From Cyclina sinensis (Eukaryota > Mollusca > Bivalvia > Venerida > Veneridae), in NCBI GenBank assembly GCA_012932295.1, contig JAAONU010000001.1, positions 18,786,120 to 18,850,119 of the forward strand: a DNA stretch of 64,000 nucleotides. Reading direction: 5' to 3'. Positions 39,569-50,967 of the stretch are shown here, piece by piece. Each line of letters begins with the position of its first letter. Within the stretch, counting starts at the first letter, position 1. The notes beneath the pieces are model-generated. The model was not told the DNA's origin. It saw nothing but the letters and a program-made list of their open reading frames with translations, and made no database searches. The position numbers and the translations under genes are program-made.

Positions 39569-41378
39569 ATGTGGTTGAATTTCAAGTCTGACAATCAAAA
39601 CGGAGGACAGGGTAGAAGGATTCCTTTGTCCTCCCCCATTGGAAAGGGCGTCTCTCGAGGAATCGACCGTCAGAGCAGCACGCGCAGTAGCACGCGCTCT
39701 GCAAAGTTAGTCTTTTCTATTGTTTTTATTATTATTTTAACCAAACATCAAATTTTATCTAATTAATGTCACTTTTCAAAAAAGGTATTATTGGCACGAA
39801 TGGACCTTCTAAGTAATAATTGCCATACATTTAATTATTTCAATTTCATATTACAATATCACTTTTCTTGTTGCCGTTTCACTTTGCCCTGAAAAAGACA
39901 AGCATGTTTTTAACCAGATGTAATCATGCTGTTAAATACATGGAAAAAAAACACAAAATAATTAAAAAGTCATGCTAAAGTTTGAATTCATCGAAGATAA
40001 ATTTGATTCATTTTTCACACGTTTTAAGACATTCAATTTTTTTTACTTTTACACGACGAAACACTATTCGCATTCAGCGGACAGTTACCTCGGAAGTTTA
40101 GGGTGTATAAAGAGCTCGAAATTTGATTGCATATACAGTAAATACTGGCTATTTGGACTACTATGGGTATTTTTGAATCATGCGTAAACTAGCAATTTGA
40201 AAGAACCAAGATCAAGTTAGAACAAATGGATACATATAACAATTCTGGAGCTGATATTTCATTTTCGGTTAAATTTATGAGTTGTATTGCAATTACCCCA
40301 TGACACTGAATGATTCGATCGATAGACTTACAGCTTAACGTTTATCGCCTAATGCTTAATCCCATTATTTTAGATGAAATACACCTTCAACTATGAAATT
40401 CTCTACATGTACATATTTGTTTCAATTTACAATAACATTAGTATAAGTGTGAAAGTAAGTAACTCAGACATTGTTACTTAGTAACAAATTTGTGAAATTA
40501 ATGTTTCTCTTTGAAATGTTGACAGATCTTTGAAGTCCTCAAGTTCTGGGAATAATTTACTGAGGAAGTTAGATGAACATGAGCTGAAAACAAAGACGCT
40601 CGAGTGGCAGAAAAATCAGGATTATAAAATGATCAGGGACAGACGAAAAGCTATCCGAAAACAAATAGACGCCAAACTTAAAGTAGTTAGAAGGCTATAC
40701 ATTCCGTCAATACTGGGAGTTATTTTTGGAATCGTGTTTCTTTTCGGCGCAACAATACGCTCTTTAGGTGAAGGGACATTTGTCTGGAATTTCAGAGAGC
40801 AGTTCAAAATTATAGGACCTATTCTTATCGTGCTAGGTGTCATACTCTTGCTGACGACTGTAGGTCTCGAAAGTCATAGCTTAGAAAAGTTGAAAAAAGC
40901 CGGTGTACATGAGGTTAAACCCGTCATACATCCGGACTTTTTTAATGAAAAAACAAGATATGATAGACAGGAATCGAAACAGTCGTCTAGTTCATATGAC
41001 CCTAACTGTTCAACACTTGAAAAACATAGACTGTTGTGGAAAAATTCAAATACGGATGAAGAAGACGGGTTTTTGTGTTCTAGTATAGCTTCTGCATCAA
41101 GCGGAGTGATACAGAAAGAGAAAAAAGATCCTATGTCTCGGCGTTCTAAATCAGTGACAATTAAACTCATCAACAACTGTAATGACATTAAAGACAAAAA
41201 GCGAGCAAACACCGCAGACGACAACGTTTTCATTACCCAAAGCGACGCCAGGAACTTCCGAGAAATGATCAGGGTACCTTCGATAGAAGTGACAGATGTT
41301 GATGAAATTTCCTGTAAGTTCTTCCTGCCGTCTGCTGCAGAGAGTGGTACGTTGTCAAGGTCACCAAGTGTAAGATGA
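39569..41378 (+). CDS. Gene A: two-transmembrane protein, two coding exons (39569-39705, 40526-41378)
   Basis: Function unknown. The first exon follows an acceptor (ATTTTACAG, to 39546), has an in-frame TAA just upstream of the ATG, and ends CAAA|GTTAGT in phase 2. The second exon starts after GTTGACAG and restores the frame (AA|A), giving 329 residues. Residues 1-47 are Ser/Arg/Gly-rich. A basic stretch (RDRRKAIRKQ, residues 83-92) precedes TM1 (about 104-122, LYIPSILGVIFGIVFLFG). A ~20-residue loop holds IRSLGEGTF, then TM2 follows (about 141-160, KIIGPILIVLGVILLL). The C-terminal ~165 residues are polar and Ser-rich, without domains I recognise. The TM1-loop-GP-TM2 plan is shared with gene B, 3.5 kb downstream. 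It loosely recalls the TMEM200/DUF2371 family (inference only). The intron (39706-40525) has no recognisable feature. The 239-codon minus ORF over this exon is its antisense shadow. Confidence 0.75.
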
Positions 41379-41573
41379 AAACAAGCGATCCTCTTTTGTA
41401 TAGAAATGGCAGTGTTGTTTGGAAAGAACATGTGAAATTGGAAGGCATTACAGAAGAAACTGCTTCTCACGGATAAACATGGCTGGTCTAATGTGAACCG
41501 TGTTTGGGAGATTTCTTTACAGTATTGCAGTTGGATAAGTCCTGAATTTTGATTTCTAATCTGGGTGCGTGAA

Positions 41574-41579
41574 AATAAA
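41574..41579 (+). promoter_or_regulatory. Probable polyadenylation signal of gene A
   Basis: AATAAA 196 bases after the stop codon. A second AATAAA lies at 41753-41758. Either could serve; the repeat element beginning at 41872 limits the 3' UTR. Confidence 0.45.
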
Positions 41580-41871
41580 ATGGAGTTTAGCAATCATTAT
41601 ACTTTGGTGCTATGACAAATCAGGTGACAATGCTATGATAATGAAAACCTGTGAAAGGTTCTCGTTTGTCAGAGAATCGGTTATGATAGTGCTCTTAATA
41701 GCTTGTAATAATACTGATTTATAAGTAATTTATTGTTTTAAGAAAGCTTTAAAATAAAATAAGTAAACTTGCACTTTTCTTTCACTTTCTATGCTCGCGA
41801 GGGAGGGCATATAGTTTTTGAACTTTCAATCCATCCGAAAACTTTTAAATTGCATATAACTTCCTTATTAT

Positions 41872-43000
41872 ACCCCCACAACAGAATGTGTAGGGGTGGG
41901 GGTGTACACTGGAATCGCTTTGTCAGGTCGGTCGGTCGGTCTGTCCGTCTCCACCTTGTCCGCTCAATAATTCATATACTAATGGAAGGATTTTCTTCAA
42001 ACTTGGCTTTGATGTGAACCTCAAGATGGGAATGTGCAGAACCAATGTTGCCCTTGTGTCGGTTCAAGGTCCAACTGGAATATCAGATAATATTCGTGTC
42101 CGCTCTGTTAATCCTATACCCCTTGAAGAGTTTTCTTCAAACTTGTCTCAAATGTTCACCTCATGATAGCGATGTGCAGAATCCATGTTGGCCTCGTACC
42201 AGCTCAAGGTCAAGGTCACATTAGAAGGTCAAATTTTTAACAATGAATCATAAGACAAAGATTTTCTTCTAACTTTGTTAAATGTTCATCACAACAAGGC
42301 AATGTGCATAACCCATATTGCCCTTGTGTCAGCTCAAGGTCAAGGTCACACTGGAAGGTCAAATATCTGACAATTAAAAAAAGACAATGTGTCTTGTTTG
42401 CTCTGTAAATTCTTTACCCTTTGAAGGATTTTGTTCTTTCTTGGCTCAAATATTCAACTCAACAAGGCAATATGACGAACCAATGTTGCCCTTGTGTCAG
42501 GTCAAGGTCAAGGTCACATAGGAAGGTCAGAATTTTTTGTGTCCGCTCTGTAAATTTTATACCGCTTGAAAGATTTTATTCAAACTTGGCTCAAATGTTC
42601 ACCTCATGATAGCGATGTTCAGAACCCATGTTGACCTTGTACTAGCTCAAGGTAAAGGTCACAATTGAAAGTCAAATATTTGACAATGAATTATAAGACA
42701 AGGACTTTCTTCTAACTTCGCCCAAATGTTCATCTCAACAAGGAAATCTGCATAACCCATATTGCACTTGTGTCAGGTCAAAGTCAAGGTTACACTGGAA
42801 AGTCAGACAATTATTTTGTCCACTCTTAAATCCTATACACCTTGAAGGATTTTATTCAAACTTACCTCAAATGTTTCCCTGATGAAGAAGATAATCAGAA
42901 CTGGTGTTGAACTTGTGTTGCCCTCGCACTAGCTCAAGGTCAAGGTCACACTTAAACGTCAAATATTAGACAATCAAATGTAAGACGAGGATTTTTTTCT
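41872..43000 (+). mobile_element. TATACCCCC-headed element with GGTCAAGGTCAC modules
   Basis: It begins with a small fold-back (TATACCCCCACA... TGTGTAGGGGTGGGGGTGTA) followed by CGGTCGGTCGGTCTGTCCG. Seven diverged modules of 130-165 bp follow: CTTGAAGGATTTT, CAAACTTGGCTCAAATG, TTCACCTCATGATAGCGATG, TGCAGAACCCATGTTG, CTCAAGGTCAAGGTCACA, GAAGGTCAAATATTTGACAA. The last ones are near 42777 and 42933. The start motif resembles the ends of 13022-13830. No matching right end was found, so it may be truncated. ORFs inside are module readings. Confidence 0.7.
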
Positions 43001-43820
43001 TACTTTGCTGAATACATGATATGCTTTATTTTAGCTAATAATTTCTTTGTTTTAGTAAATTTGCAAAATCAAAGGTTATTGTTACCTGTTTCTTGATTTG
43101 ATGATTCAAAATTTATTCTCACCATTAGCTGTGAAGTGTTGTCTTTTTTTAATCAAACACAACTACTTTAAGCCACAAAAGTTATTCCGTTTTCCATCTA
43201 TTCAAATATCCAAGTATCAAATACATTGGCTGGGGTATGAATCGCATTCAGCGATAGTTCTAGTTAGTAAATGGATTTTTTTTGCATACGTGAACACAAC
43301 ATCCTTTAGACAAGTTCTTCTCACTGACATACAGTTGTTTGACCTTGCCCCTAAATGACCTTGACCTCGAAGGCCCGGTTGTCAAAAATACTGAATATTG
43401 GCCATAACATCCTTATTACTCAACAGATTGTGTTCATGTTTTCACACAAAACCTTTTTGAGAGAAATATTCCAAGTGCATATATTTTGGGGCCTTGACCC
43501 CTAAATAACCTTGACAGTCAGGTCAAAATGTTAGGAGAACATACGTCTGTTGAATGATCTTTTTTGTTGGAAACACTTGTTTTGGATGTCAACCATATAA
43601 AACCTTTGGATTAAGCTTGCATGTAACAGTATAACCAATATAACAGTATAGGCAATAAAAAATATTATTATACCTCACGTAAACTGCCAATACTAACCTC
43701 CCATAGCCGATTGGACTTATGGATTGAACTAATGTTACATTTTGCATCAGCTCAGAGGGTAACATTTTTTTAAAAAAAAAACCCTCCGGGTGTTATTGCT
43801 TTTTTGCACACCCTGCAGAG
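43001..43820. other. Spacer with a GACCTTGACC fragment
   Basis: About 43330-43530 holds two copies of a ~130-bp module (TTGACC..GCCCCTAAATGACCTTGAC; GGCCATAACATCC), another member of the GGTCA repeat group. The rest is AT-rich with no gene. Confidence 0.45.
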
Positions 43821-43860
43821 AATTCAAGCGCCTTATGACGTCGAAGGCGCTTATTGAATT
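43821..43860. repeat. 40-bp palindrome
   Basis: AATTCAAGCGCCTT and AAGGCGCTTATTGAATT are inverted around ATGACGTCG, giving a ~15-bp stem with a short loop. It lies ~95 bp before the larger palindrome at 43955. Confidence 0.8.
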
Positions 43861-43954
43861 TATTGACTGTAAGCGTTTAGCTGAGTTTGATTCGACTCGT
43901 TACCAAACGAAAACAGTCCTAAGGTATTATCACATGTATGGTTCGGTATAATAA

Positions 43955-44101
43955 AATAAATAACACACATCAGCGAGGGTGATAGAAGATATTGACAACC
44001 CTCAAAAAAACAATAACACCCTCGGCTGTCGCCTCGGGTGTTATTGTTTTTTCGGGTTGTCAACATCCTCCATCACCCTCGCAGATGTGTGTTATTTATA
44101 T
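43955..44101. mobile_element. 147-bp fold-back (hairpin) element
   Basis: The two arms are each about 70 bases. The left arm runs AATAACACACATCAGCGAGG, GTGATAGAAGATATTGACAA, CCCTCAAAAAAACAATAAC, ACCCTCGGC. The right arm is its reverse complement, with about ten mismatches and one indel. Only TGTC separates them. The two ORFs on opposite strands with similar translations are the two faces of the palindrome. It is probably a fold-back MITE; no target duplication could be fixed. Confidence 0.8.
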
Positions 44102-44887
44102 AATGTGAAGACGCATAGGAAAAATACGGCCCATGAAGTGAAAAATATGTCTGTTCTATTGATCATTATGAGGATAAATGTTCCAAGCGTAAGAAAAAAT
44201 TAAATGCATGACGTGAATTCGTTTCTTTTTAAAAACTTCTATTCAATGTTTTGAGCATTGTATTAAAGTAAAATATTTGTTTTGACTACTTCTGTTTGAA
44301 AAAATAAAACAAAAGAAAAACAACCAACGTCTGTTACTGGTAATGCTTGCGGCCACATCATTGTATGTATAACGGCGGATATAAATAACGGTGTGATTGA
44401 TCTGTTTTGCTATTTGGCTGTATAGCTTTTTTGTTGTTGTTTTTTTAAAATACCTTGTTGAATCTCTTCGATTTTGACGTCAGCAAACAGACGACATCGT
44501 CCTATGGTTTAAAGAACGTTTTATACTAAAATAAATTGAATTATGCCAATTAAAGCAGTTTCGAAACATGAAGACATACCTAGATATATTAATTGCTTAA
44601 GTTAACATTTTAATGTTGATAATAAACCGGTACAAAGCGATTTAATTACAATCTTATTGTCCTTCGTCAAAAATTATATTTTTTTATAAAATGTTTCAAC
44701 AATATTAGCCGATATGACACGCGATGAAATGATTTAATCACCGATATTATTAATAATCAAGCCAAACTTACTAAATATTATATCATTAAATCATTAAATC
44801 ATAAAGGTTTACAGACGTTTGACGGAATAGAAAGTTTCGGCCGTTTTCTTATAATTGCAACTGTCTGTCAGACTTTATGTGCTCCGC
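44102..44887. other. Upstream region of gene B
   Basis: No repeat family or exon recognised. It should contain the promoter and 5' UTR of gene B, but no clear TATA box was found. Confidence 0.4.
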
Positions 44888-45832
44888 ATGGCTTTTGTGG
44901 GTGGAATCGGTGGGGGTCATGTCAGCGCTCACTACACGGAAAGACGGTGAGTAATGTGGCTTTCATCGCAATCAATTCAAATGAAATTTTTTATTGTTTC
45001 GGTATTTGTTCTTGATTTTGATTTCAGTAGCAACCCCATGTATACTAAATGCTGCCACATAATCTATATTTACAGGGCTAGCGTTGCTGTGCAGAAGAAT
45101 TTGGAGAGCTGTGGCTGCATTAATTTCCCGTTGAAGAAGTCAAAAAAGAAGAAGGACAGAACGCGCTTGTTAAAGGAACGCATGCGACAGTTCAGCATTT
45201 GGTTCTTCGAGAATGAGGATAACAAAGAAATTGAACACGCCAGAAGAAGACTTGAAAGGAAAAAAAAGAAGAGAATGATGTCACGTGGTATTATTTACCG
45301 CTTCTTGATTTGTTTGTACGGTTTCGATGTTATCCTTTGGATAATTGGTATCCTTTTCACCCTTTGCAGTAGCATCAAAACTTTTGGAAAAAACACAACA
45401 TTTTATAAACAAAGGCATATCTACAATTTATTGGGACCTTGTGTTCTACTCTTAGCCGTAATAGTGTTATTTCTAGCGACGGGACTAAAACACCGAATAA
45501 GGACAAAGAAAGGAAAGCCGCAACGCAACTTTTACATTGTGCAGAAGGAAAAGAAGGTATCCACAGCTGATATACATAAAGATCCTAACAACGATTCAGG
45601 AAACGAAGAAGACATTGAAATGCATGACATGAAGGAAAAGAGGCATCAAGATCTAGAATCAGAAATCGAAAAGGAAAACCTCTCTCTTGCTAAATCCATA
45701 ATAAGATCCGACAAAGGATGGTCGAATGAGTATTCACTTGAGTGCACTAAACTTGTACAACAGCCAGAGGTTGGGCTGAATCTTGACAGCTCAAAACGTG
45801 ACAAGGAACAGAAAAGCGTGGGCAAAAACTAA
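44888..45832 (+). CDS. Gene B: two-transmembrane protein, paralogue of gene A (exons 44888-44946, 45076-45832)
   Basis: Function unknown. The first exon codes MAFVGGIGGGHVSAHYTER plus two bases, then donor GACG|GTGAGT. The second follows ATATTTACAG and completes the Arg codon (CG|G), giving 271 residues to TAA at 45832. A very basic segment (KKSKKKKDRTR, LERKKKKRMM) precedes TM1 (about residues 93-117). The loop contains SIKTFGKNTTF; TM2 is about 136-156 (LLGPCVLLLAVIVLFL), followed by RTKKGK and an acidic/Lys-rich tail. Intron phase, exon plan and the TM core match gene A (I+(S/T)(F/L)G..T.F ... (I/L)(I/L)GP ... T.GL), so the pair looks like a tandem duplication. Extending the second exon leftward to an ATG at 44954 would read through the intron; the spliced start is preferred. 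The reading frame probably continues beyond this stop in another frame (see 45833-46112). Confidence 0.75.
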
Positions 45833-46112
45833 ATGGATGCGAGTTGATACGGAGTCCGACGATGATGTAAATTTTGATGACATTGTAGATTTCAAACCAT
45901 CAAAGGACAACGAACTTGAATTAAACAAATTAGAAACTGTTGATATTGCCGAAGCAAGTGGACTACACAAACCTTCTGAAAAGCGGCGGTTAACTAGATT
46001 TAAACCTAACACTACAAGCTGCTTCTCGGCACAATCATCCATTAGATCACAGATGTCAGAGGTTTCTTTCGCCAGTACGACGTCAGAGTCTGCTCCTCTC
46101 TGTAGAAAATAA
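45833..46112 (+). other. Likely C-terminal continuation of gene B in the +1 frame
   Basis: A second frame, open from 45783 to TAA at 46110-46112, overlaps the end of gene B. It reads as a typical polar tail (RVDTESDDDVNFDDIVDFKP; SEKRRLTRF; SQMSEVSFASTTSES). Its Ser-rich end parallels the end of gene A (SAAESGTLSRSPSVR). Losing one A from the five-A run at 45825-45829 would join the frames, giving ~365 residues. A real one-base polymorphism, an assembly error or an allele with a shortened tail are all possible. No intron of suitable size and phase fits. Confidence 0.5.
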
Positions 46113-46199
46113 TTCATTAAAGATATGTTGCAGATAAAATTGCTTTGATTCTGTTATATATTCGCCTGTTGTTACTTTACATAGTTTACATGCAAATTA

Positions 46200-46555
46200 A
46201 AATGTTTATAAGCTCTCGTATATGTACATATGATTATGTCTTGAAGCACTTACACATACAAACTTGTGCCTAAACCTTCTAGTACATAATTATGTAATTA
46301 TATGTGTGATTTAGAACGTTTTGTAGATATATGTGTATACGATTATGTCTTTGAGCTCGAGTACATATATGTACTTATGTCTATAGCTCTTGTACACTTA
46401 CCTATTTATTATTTATGTCTAAATGCTCTTTTACATGTATTTTTATGCTTAAAAGGTCTTGTTCATACAACATTATGTTTTTAAGCCCTTGTAAGAATAT
46501 CATTATGTCAAAAATCTCATGTAAATGTATCATTATGTTTTAAAGTTTCTTTTTT
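46200..46555 (+). repeat. Degenerate ~40-bp repeat in the 3' flank of gene B
   Basis: About eight diverged copies of a CTCTTGTACA(T)...ATTATGTCTTTAAG pattern at about 38-46-bp spacing. The unit boundary is uncertain. It probably lies in or just after the gene B 3' UTR. Confidence 0.5.
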
Positions 46556-49105
46556 TTTACTTGAACAGGCAGACACGTTGTGTCACTAAAACTTACTAAT
46601 ACTTTTAAAGGAAGGATATATCAGTGCTATCAATGCAAACTAATATTTGATTGTTCATGGTCACTTTGGCCACTAATGTGTCTTTAAAATCTCGATCAAA
46701 TTAAATCATAATCATTTACATTATGACTAAATCCTAAACGATGTTTAATATGACTTCTGGACTCATGTTTCCTACTTGGGGAAATTCCAAAATCAAAATA
46801 TTCAGCCCGACTGTCTGATCTTTATTTTGAACAATTAGTTATCGAGTTTATATAGTATTTAATCGACAACAGGAATTCATGAAACTTTAAATCATTGCTA
46901 GTTCCCGTGCCAGTAATGTGCGATAAATCCATTGTCTTACACATGAACACCTTTAAAATGGCAAGCCCTCTGGAGCCAGTCCCTTTTTTTTTGACTCGAT
47001 CATTGAAGAAAGAAATTTGGCAAACATTTCAGAAGTGGTTAAAAACATTCATCGTTTTATGTAACCTAAAGTAACTGACGCTGTAAACTGAATTCCCCTT
47101 TTTTCAACCTTGTTGCCGCAAAAAAGCCTTAACATCAACTAAACATTGACAAACTAATCTCTCAGCATAAATACACGTCCAATTTCAATAAATTTTGTTA
47201 AACAAAGAAATTTTGATTATATGTCCAATTATCATCACTTTATTCTGAAAGTAAGAAGAGAGGAGGTAATTCGGCAAAAGAAAAGAGTAAACAATGCTAT
47301 TTTGATATAATTGGTAAAGCCATGAAGGTAGTCTGAATATCTCGACTATAAAATAAAAAAAAACGAGAAAGTAGGACAGTAGGTCACGGTCTCTGAAATA
47401 AAACGTTTTAGACCTAGTTCTCAATTCTTAGGTCTAGATAAAAAGATTTTAACACTTTCTCATTTAGCTGAGAAAAAAAACCATTAGACAAGATGAAATT
47501 AAGTTACATGTGATCCCTGGTGTTGGACTCATCATGACGTTAGGGCATTATTTAAACAGTCGTGGTAGAAGACCACTGGACAATGCAAAAACCGTAAACC
47601 ATGCGGTTTTAGACAAGACGATTTTCAAACACTTCTCACGAGTAAAAGTCTATCTAATATGCTTACCAAGGGATAGAGCTAGTAATATCCGAGCCATAAC
47701 TTGAACACTGGTAAATCTCTAGACAATGCTACATACAACTTACCAAAGCTCTAGACTTACTGATTCAGATTGAAAGAATTAAAAGGTTTTCCAGTATGTT
47801 TGTCTGAGAAAGACACGAGTCTCAAGTCAGATCCAGAAATTATCCTAGTTTGAACAATCTTTGCAGCCATAAAAATAATTCACATCAAGTGTCCTGTGGT
47901 ATCTGGAAGTTAGATTTTTTTAAAAAGATTTCCCTTTGTATTTGTAGGTTTAACAGGACCGTAGCCCTTCAGGCTGTGGGGTTTTTATTTAATATATCAT
48001 AGTAGGAATTATCACACTGATATACCGTTGTTCAAAATTTCAGAGCTCTACCTTATTGTTTCATACACAGACACTAAATAACAATAAAACCAGTTCTGCA
48101 AGGGACTGGTTTCATACATAGGCTCTTTAGTTTTTATTCAAGTAACCATGAAACCAGTTCTGCAATGAATGTATTGTAACAAGTTTCATGTAGCTTAATG
48201 CCAGGAGGGGTGTCTACCAAGTTTCATCACATTAAATCAAATTGTATAGAAAATCTTCAAGGCTGCAGTGTTGACTCACAACAGATGCCAAAGACGGACA
48301 GCCTGAACACAACAGTTCATCATGACAAGTGCATGTCTGGATGGACAAGGGCCACTCCAGCCTCTGATAGTAGGAGAACAACAACAAAAACCAGCTAAGT
48401 CTTAAAGCATTTGGTTCTTCAACTTGTATTTATCTTAAAATAATCAGATACATGTATACATATGTACATCTTTTAACATGTTATTCTGCTGACAACAATT
48501 ATTAATAAGACATATCAAGATATCAAATATGCAGTTAAATCTCTTATATAGTTTCTTTTCTTCCCAATCTTTTTCTCTATTCCATTGTTGGGGAAAATGT
48601 ATTTGTTTCATGGAATCATTAATATCACTGAACACTTCATTTTTCTAAAATGGTAATATCCAAGCAAAAACAGCTTTACCTTGAATCCAGTACCATACAG
48701 ACTCACAGGAATGACATAAAAATGGCAATCAAATGCAAAAAAGAAAAAAAATCAGGCTATTGATTCACAGTCCATTAATAAATAATCATTTAGAAAACTC
48801 ACCCTGGACATTCTAATGTTTGCATAAGAATTTGGTTGCATCTTTGTGAAGGAAACGAACCACTTGAACTTTTAGGTATATTTCTTAAACTCACACTGGT
48901 AAAATATTAACAACAGTTTTATAAAATGAAATTTGAGCTTTGTAATGTAAAAAGTTTACCCATTGATACTCTTCCATGCTGGTGCTTAGAAATAAAAACT
49001 AGAATAAACTGCCACTGTCCTGGCATCAATACCCCCTGCATGCCCCTTTGTCAGTAGGGTACTGATATATGGGAACATGTTACTTTATGCCCCAGACTAG
49101 AATTA
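46556..49105. other. Non-coding stretch
   Basis: No gene supported. About 47940-48380 looks like an old dispersed repeat (ACCGTAGCCCTTCAGGCT; CATACACAGACA; CCAAAGACGGACAGCC) with a small hairpin (AAACCAGT...ACTGGTTT, about 48089). The ORF at 48198-48398 reads this repeat. Confidence 0.4.
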
Positions 49106-50240
49106 GGAATGAAACAAGAGGGCCATGATGGCCCTAGATCGCTCACCTGAGTATTTTGGCCGTAGGTTTGCTGTTAAGCAGTATTTCATGTTATAATTGA
49201 AAATATGTAAGTAATGTGAATATAAATATGTAAAATATCAGTCAATAAATAAAAGCTCTATGACAAAAAGTAGAAATATCTATCATACGCTATGGTGACC
49301 TTGACCCAGTGACCTAAAACCCTACCCATGGGTAGAGGTCCATGCAAGGATCCTATATACAGAATATCAAAGATATTGGTCTTTAAATGAAAGCTGTATG
49401 AGGTACAGTTTTAAACCTATTTTTAGCCTCGGTGAACTTTAACCTAATCTAATTATTCGAAAAAGCTTGATAAAGCTTGCTTCATGCCAAATTTTATTAT
49501 TCTAGGCTTTGTGGTTTCAGACATGAAGATTTTTTAAAGATTTTCTTCTATACTGCTATTTAAAACTTGTGACCCCTCGGAGGGGCTAATAGTGACCACA
49601 GGAAAATTTTTCTAACATACTTGATAGACGTCCTCCAGACATTGCTACATACCAAATCGTAAGGCTCAGGGCCTTGTAGTTTCAGACATGAAGATTTTTA
49701 AAGTTTCACTATATAAGCCTATGTAAAATCAATTGACCCCCGGGGTGGGGCCAATTTAACCCCGCAGGTATAATTTCAACTAACTTGGTTGAGGTTTACT
49801 AGACCTTGCTACATACCAAATCTTAAGGATCAGGGCCTTGCGGTTTCAGACAAGAAAATTTCCAAAGTTTTCCCTATGTAAAATCAATTGACCCCCGGGT
49901 CGGGGCCAAATTTAACCCCAGGGGCATAATTTGAACAAACTTGATAGAGGTCACTTAGACAATGCTATATACCAAATCTTAAGGCTCAGGGCCTTGTGGT
50001 TTCAGACAAGAAGATTTTCAAAGTTTTTCCTTTCAACTGCCATAGCAACCAGAGTTCTTTATGGAATTGAATTCTTTGAACAACTTTGGTAGAGCTTCAT
50101 GCAAGGAATATCCCTGCAAAGTTTCAACAAATTTTGCCAAGTGGTTTAGGAGGAGAAGTTGTTTAAAGAAATTGTTGACACACGGACGATGGGCCATCAC
50201 AAAAGCTCACCTTGAGGACATTGTCCTCAGGTGAGCTAAA
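49106..50240 (+). mobile_element. CTCACCTGAG-ended dispersed element
   Basis: The left end GAGGGCCATGATGGCCC, TAGATCGCTCACCTGAG and the right end GACATTGTCCTCAGGTGAG, CTAAAAA are inverted over CTCACCTGAG. Inside are four diverged ~150-bp modules: TTGACCCC(T/C)GGG.(G/T)GGGCC, ACTTGATAGAGGTC, GACATTGCTACATACC, AAATCTTAAGGCTCAGG, GCCTTGTGGTTTCAGACA. Near the right end comes AACAAATTTTGCCAAG and ACACACGGACGATGGGCC. No ORF. This end type is widespread in bivalve genomes. Confidence 0.75.
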
Positions 50241-50967
50241 AATGCAAAGGGTAAGAACTCAAAAACTTTGCAAAAGAGGGTTATGATTCTTGAGCACTGC
50301 CCTTCCCTTTAATGAGATCTATCCATCTATGAAGTTTCACTGAGCTGATATCTTCAATACTTTGAGTTATGCTGCAGACAAAAATTAAGAATGAAATACT
50401 TATCTCCAAAATAATGCAGAAGAGAGTAATGGTTCTTGGGCACTACAGTTTTCCTCAATGCCATCTATTTATCTATGTAGTTTACAGTTGATACCTATAA
50501 TACTTTTTCAGTTATGCTCCAGATAGAAATTAAGTATAAACCAGTTTTCCTTTGGAAAACCTGGCTAAAAATTTCAAAGGGCAATAACTCTAAAATTACG
50601 GAAAAGAAAATTTTCTGTGTGAAAAAAGGGGGATAACTGTGAAATCAAAGGTCAGAGTTATGGGACATGATATGTGAACTGATCTTTTGAGTATCAAAAC
50701 ACGAAGCAAGTTTAATATGGAACTCTATAGAGCTTTAAATATTTCAAGTCTTTTTGTTGCTATAGCAACCAAACTTCTCAACACAGGAACAAAATAAAAT
50801 AATGTGCATAATCTCCATATTGCCATCTATCCAAGTTTCAAGTTTCACAAAAATATTCCAAGTACTTTTTGAATTATCGCAGGATCCAGTTTTGCAGAGG
50901 GACAGATGGACAGACGATGGATGGAGGGCAAACCTTGAGTCCCCTCCAGTGAACTGGTAGGGGACTA
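50241..50967 (+). repeat. Two further dispersed repeat fragments
   Basis: 50241-50535 holds two copies of a ~140-bp module (GGTTATGATTCTTGAGCACT; TGAGTTATGCT.CAGA). From about 50523 to 50967 there is a fragment that starts with a hairpin (CAGTTTTCCTTTGGAAAAC) and GGGCAATAACTCT. It ends in a GGACAGATGGACAGACG tract and GGGGACTAAAA. No coding. Confidence 0.55.

Noticed and set aside
40874..41593. 239-codon minus-strand ORF
   Set aside because: Antisense of the large exon of gene A. The plus strand has matching splice phases, TM segments and a paralogue.
43860..44203. Two ORFs on opposite strands with similar peptides (NNNT..GCYCFF)
   Set aside because: They are the two faces of the 147-bp palindrome.
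45791..46117. 108-codon minus-strand ORF
   Set aside because: Antisense of the gene B tail, which is better explained as a frameshifted continuation on the plus strand.
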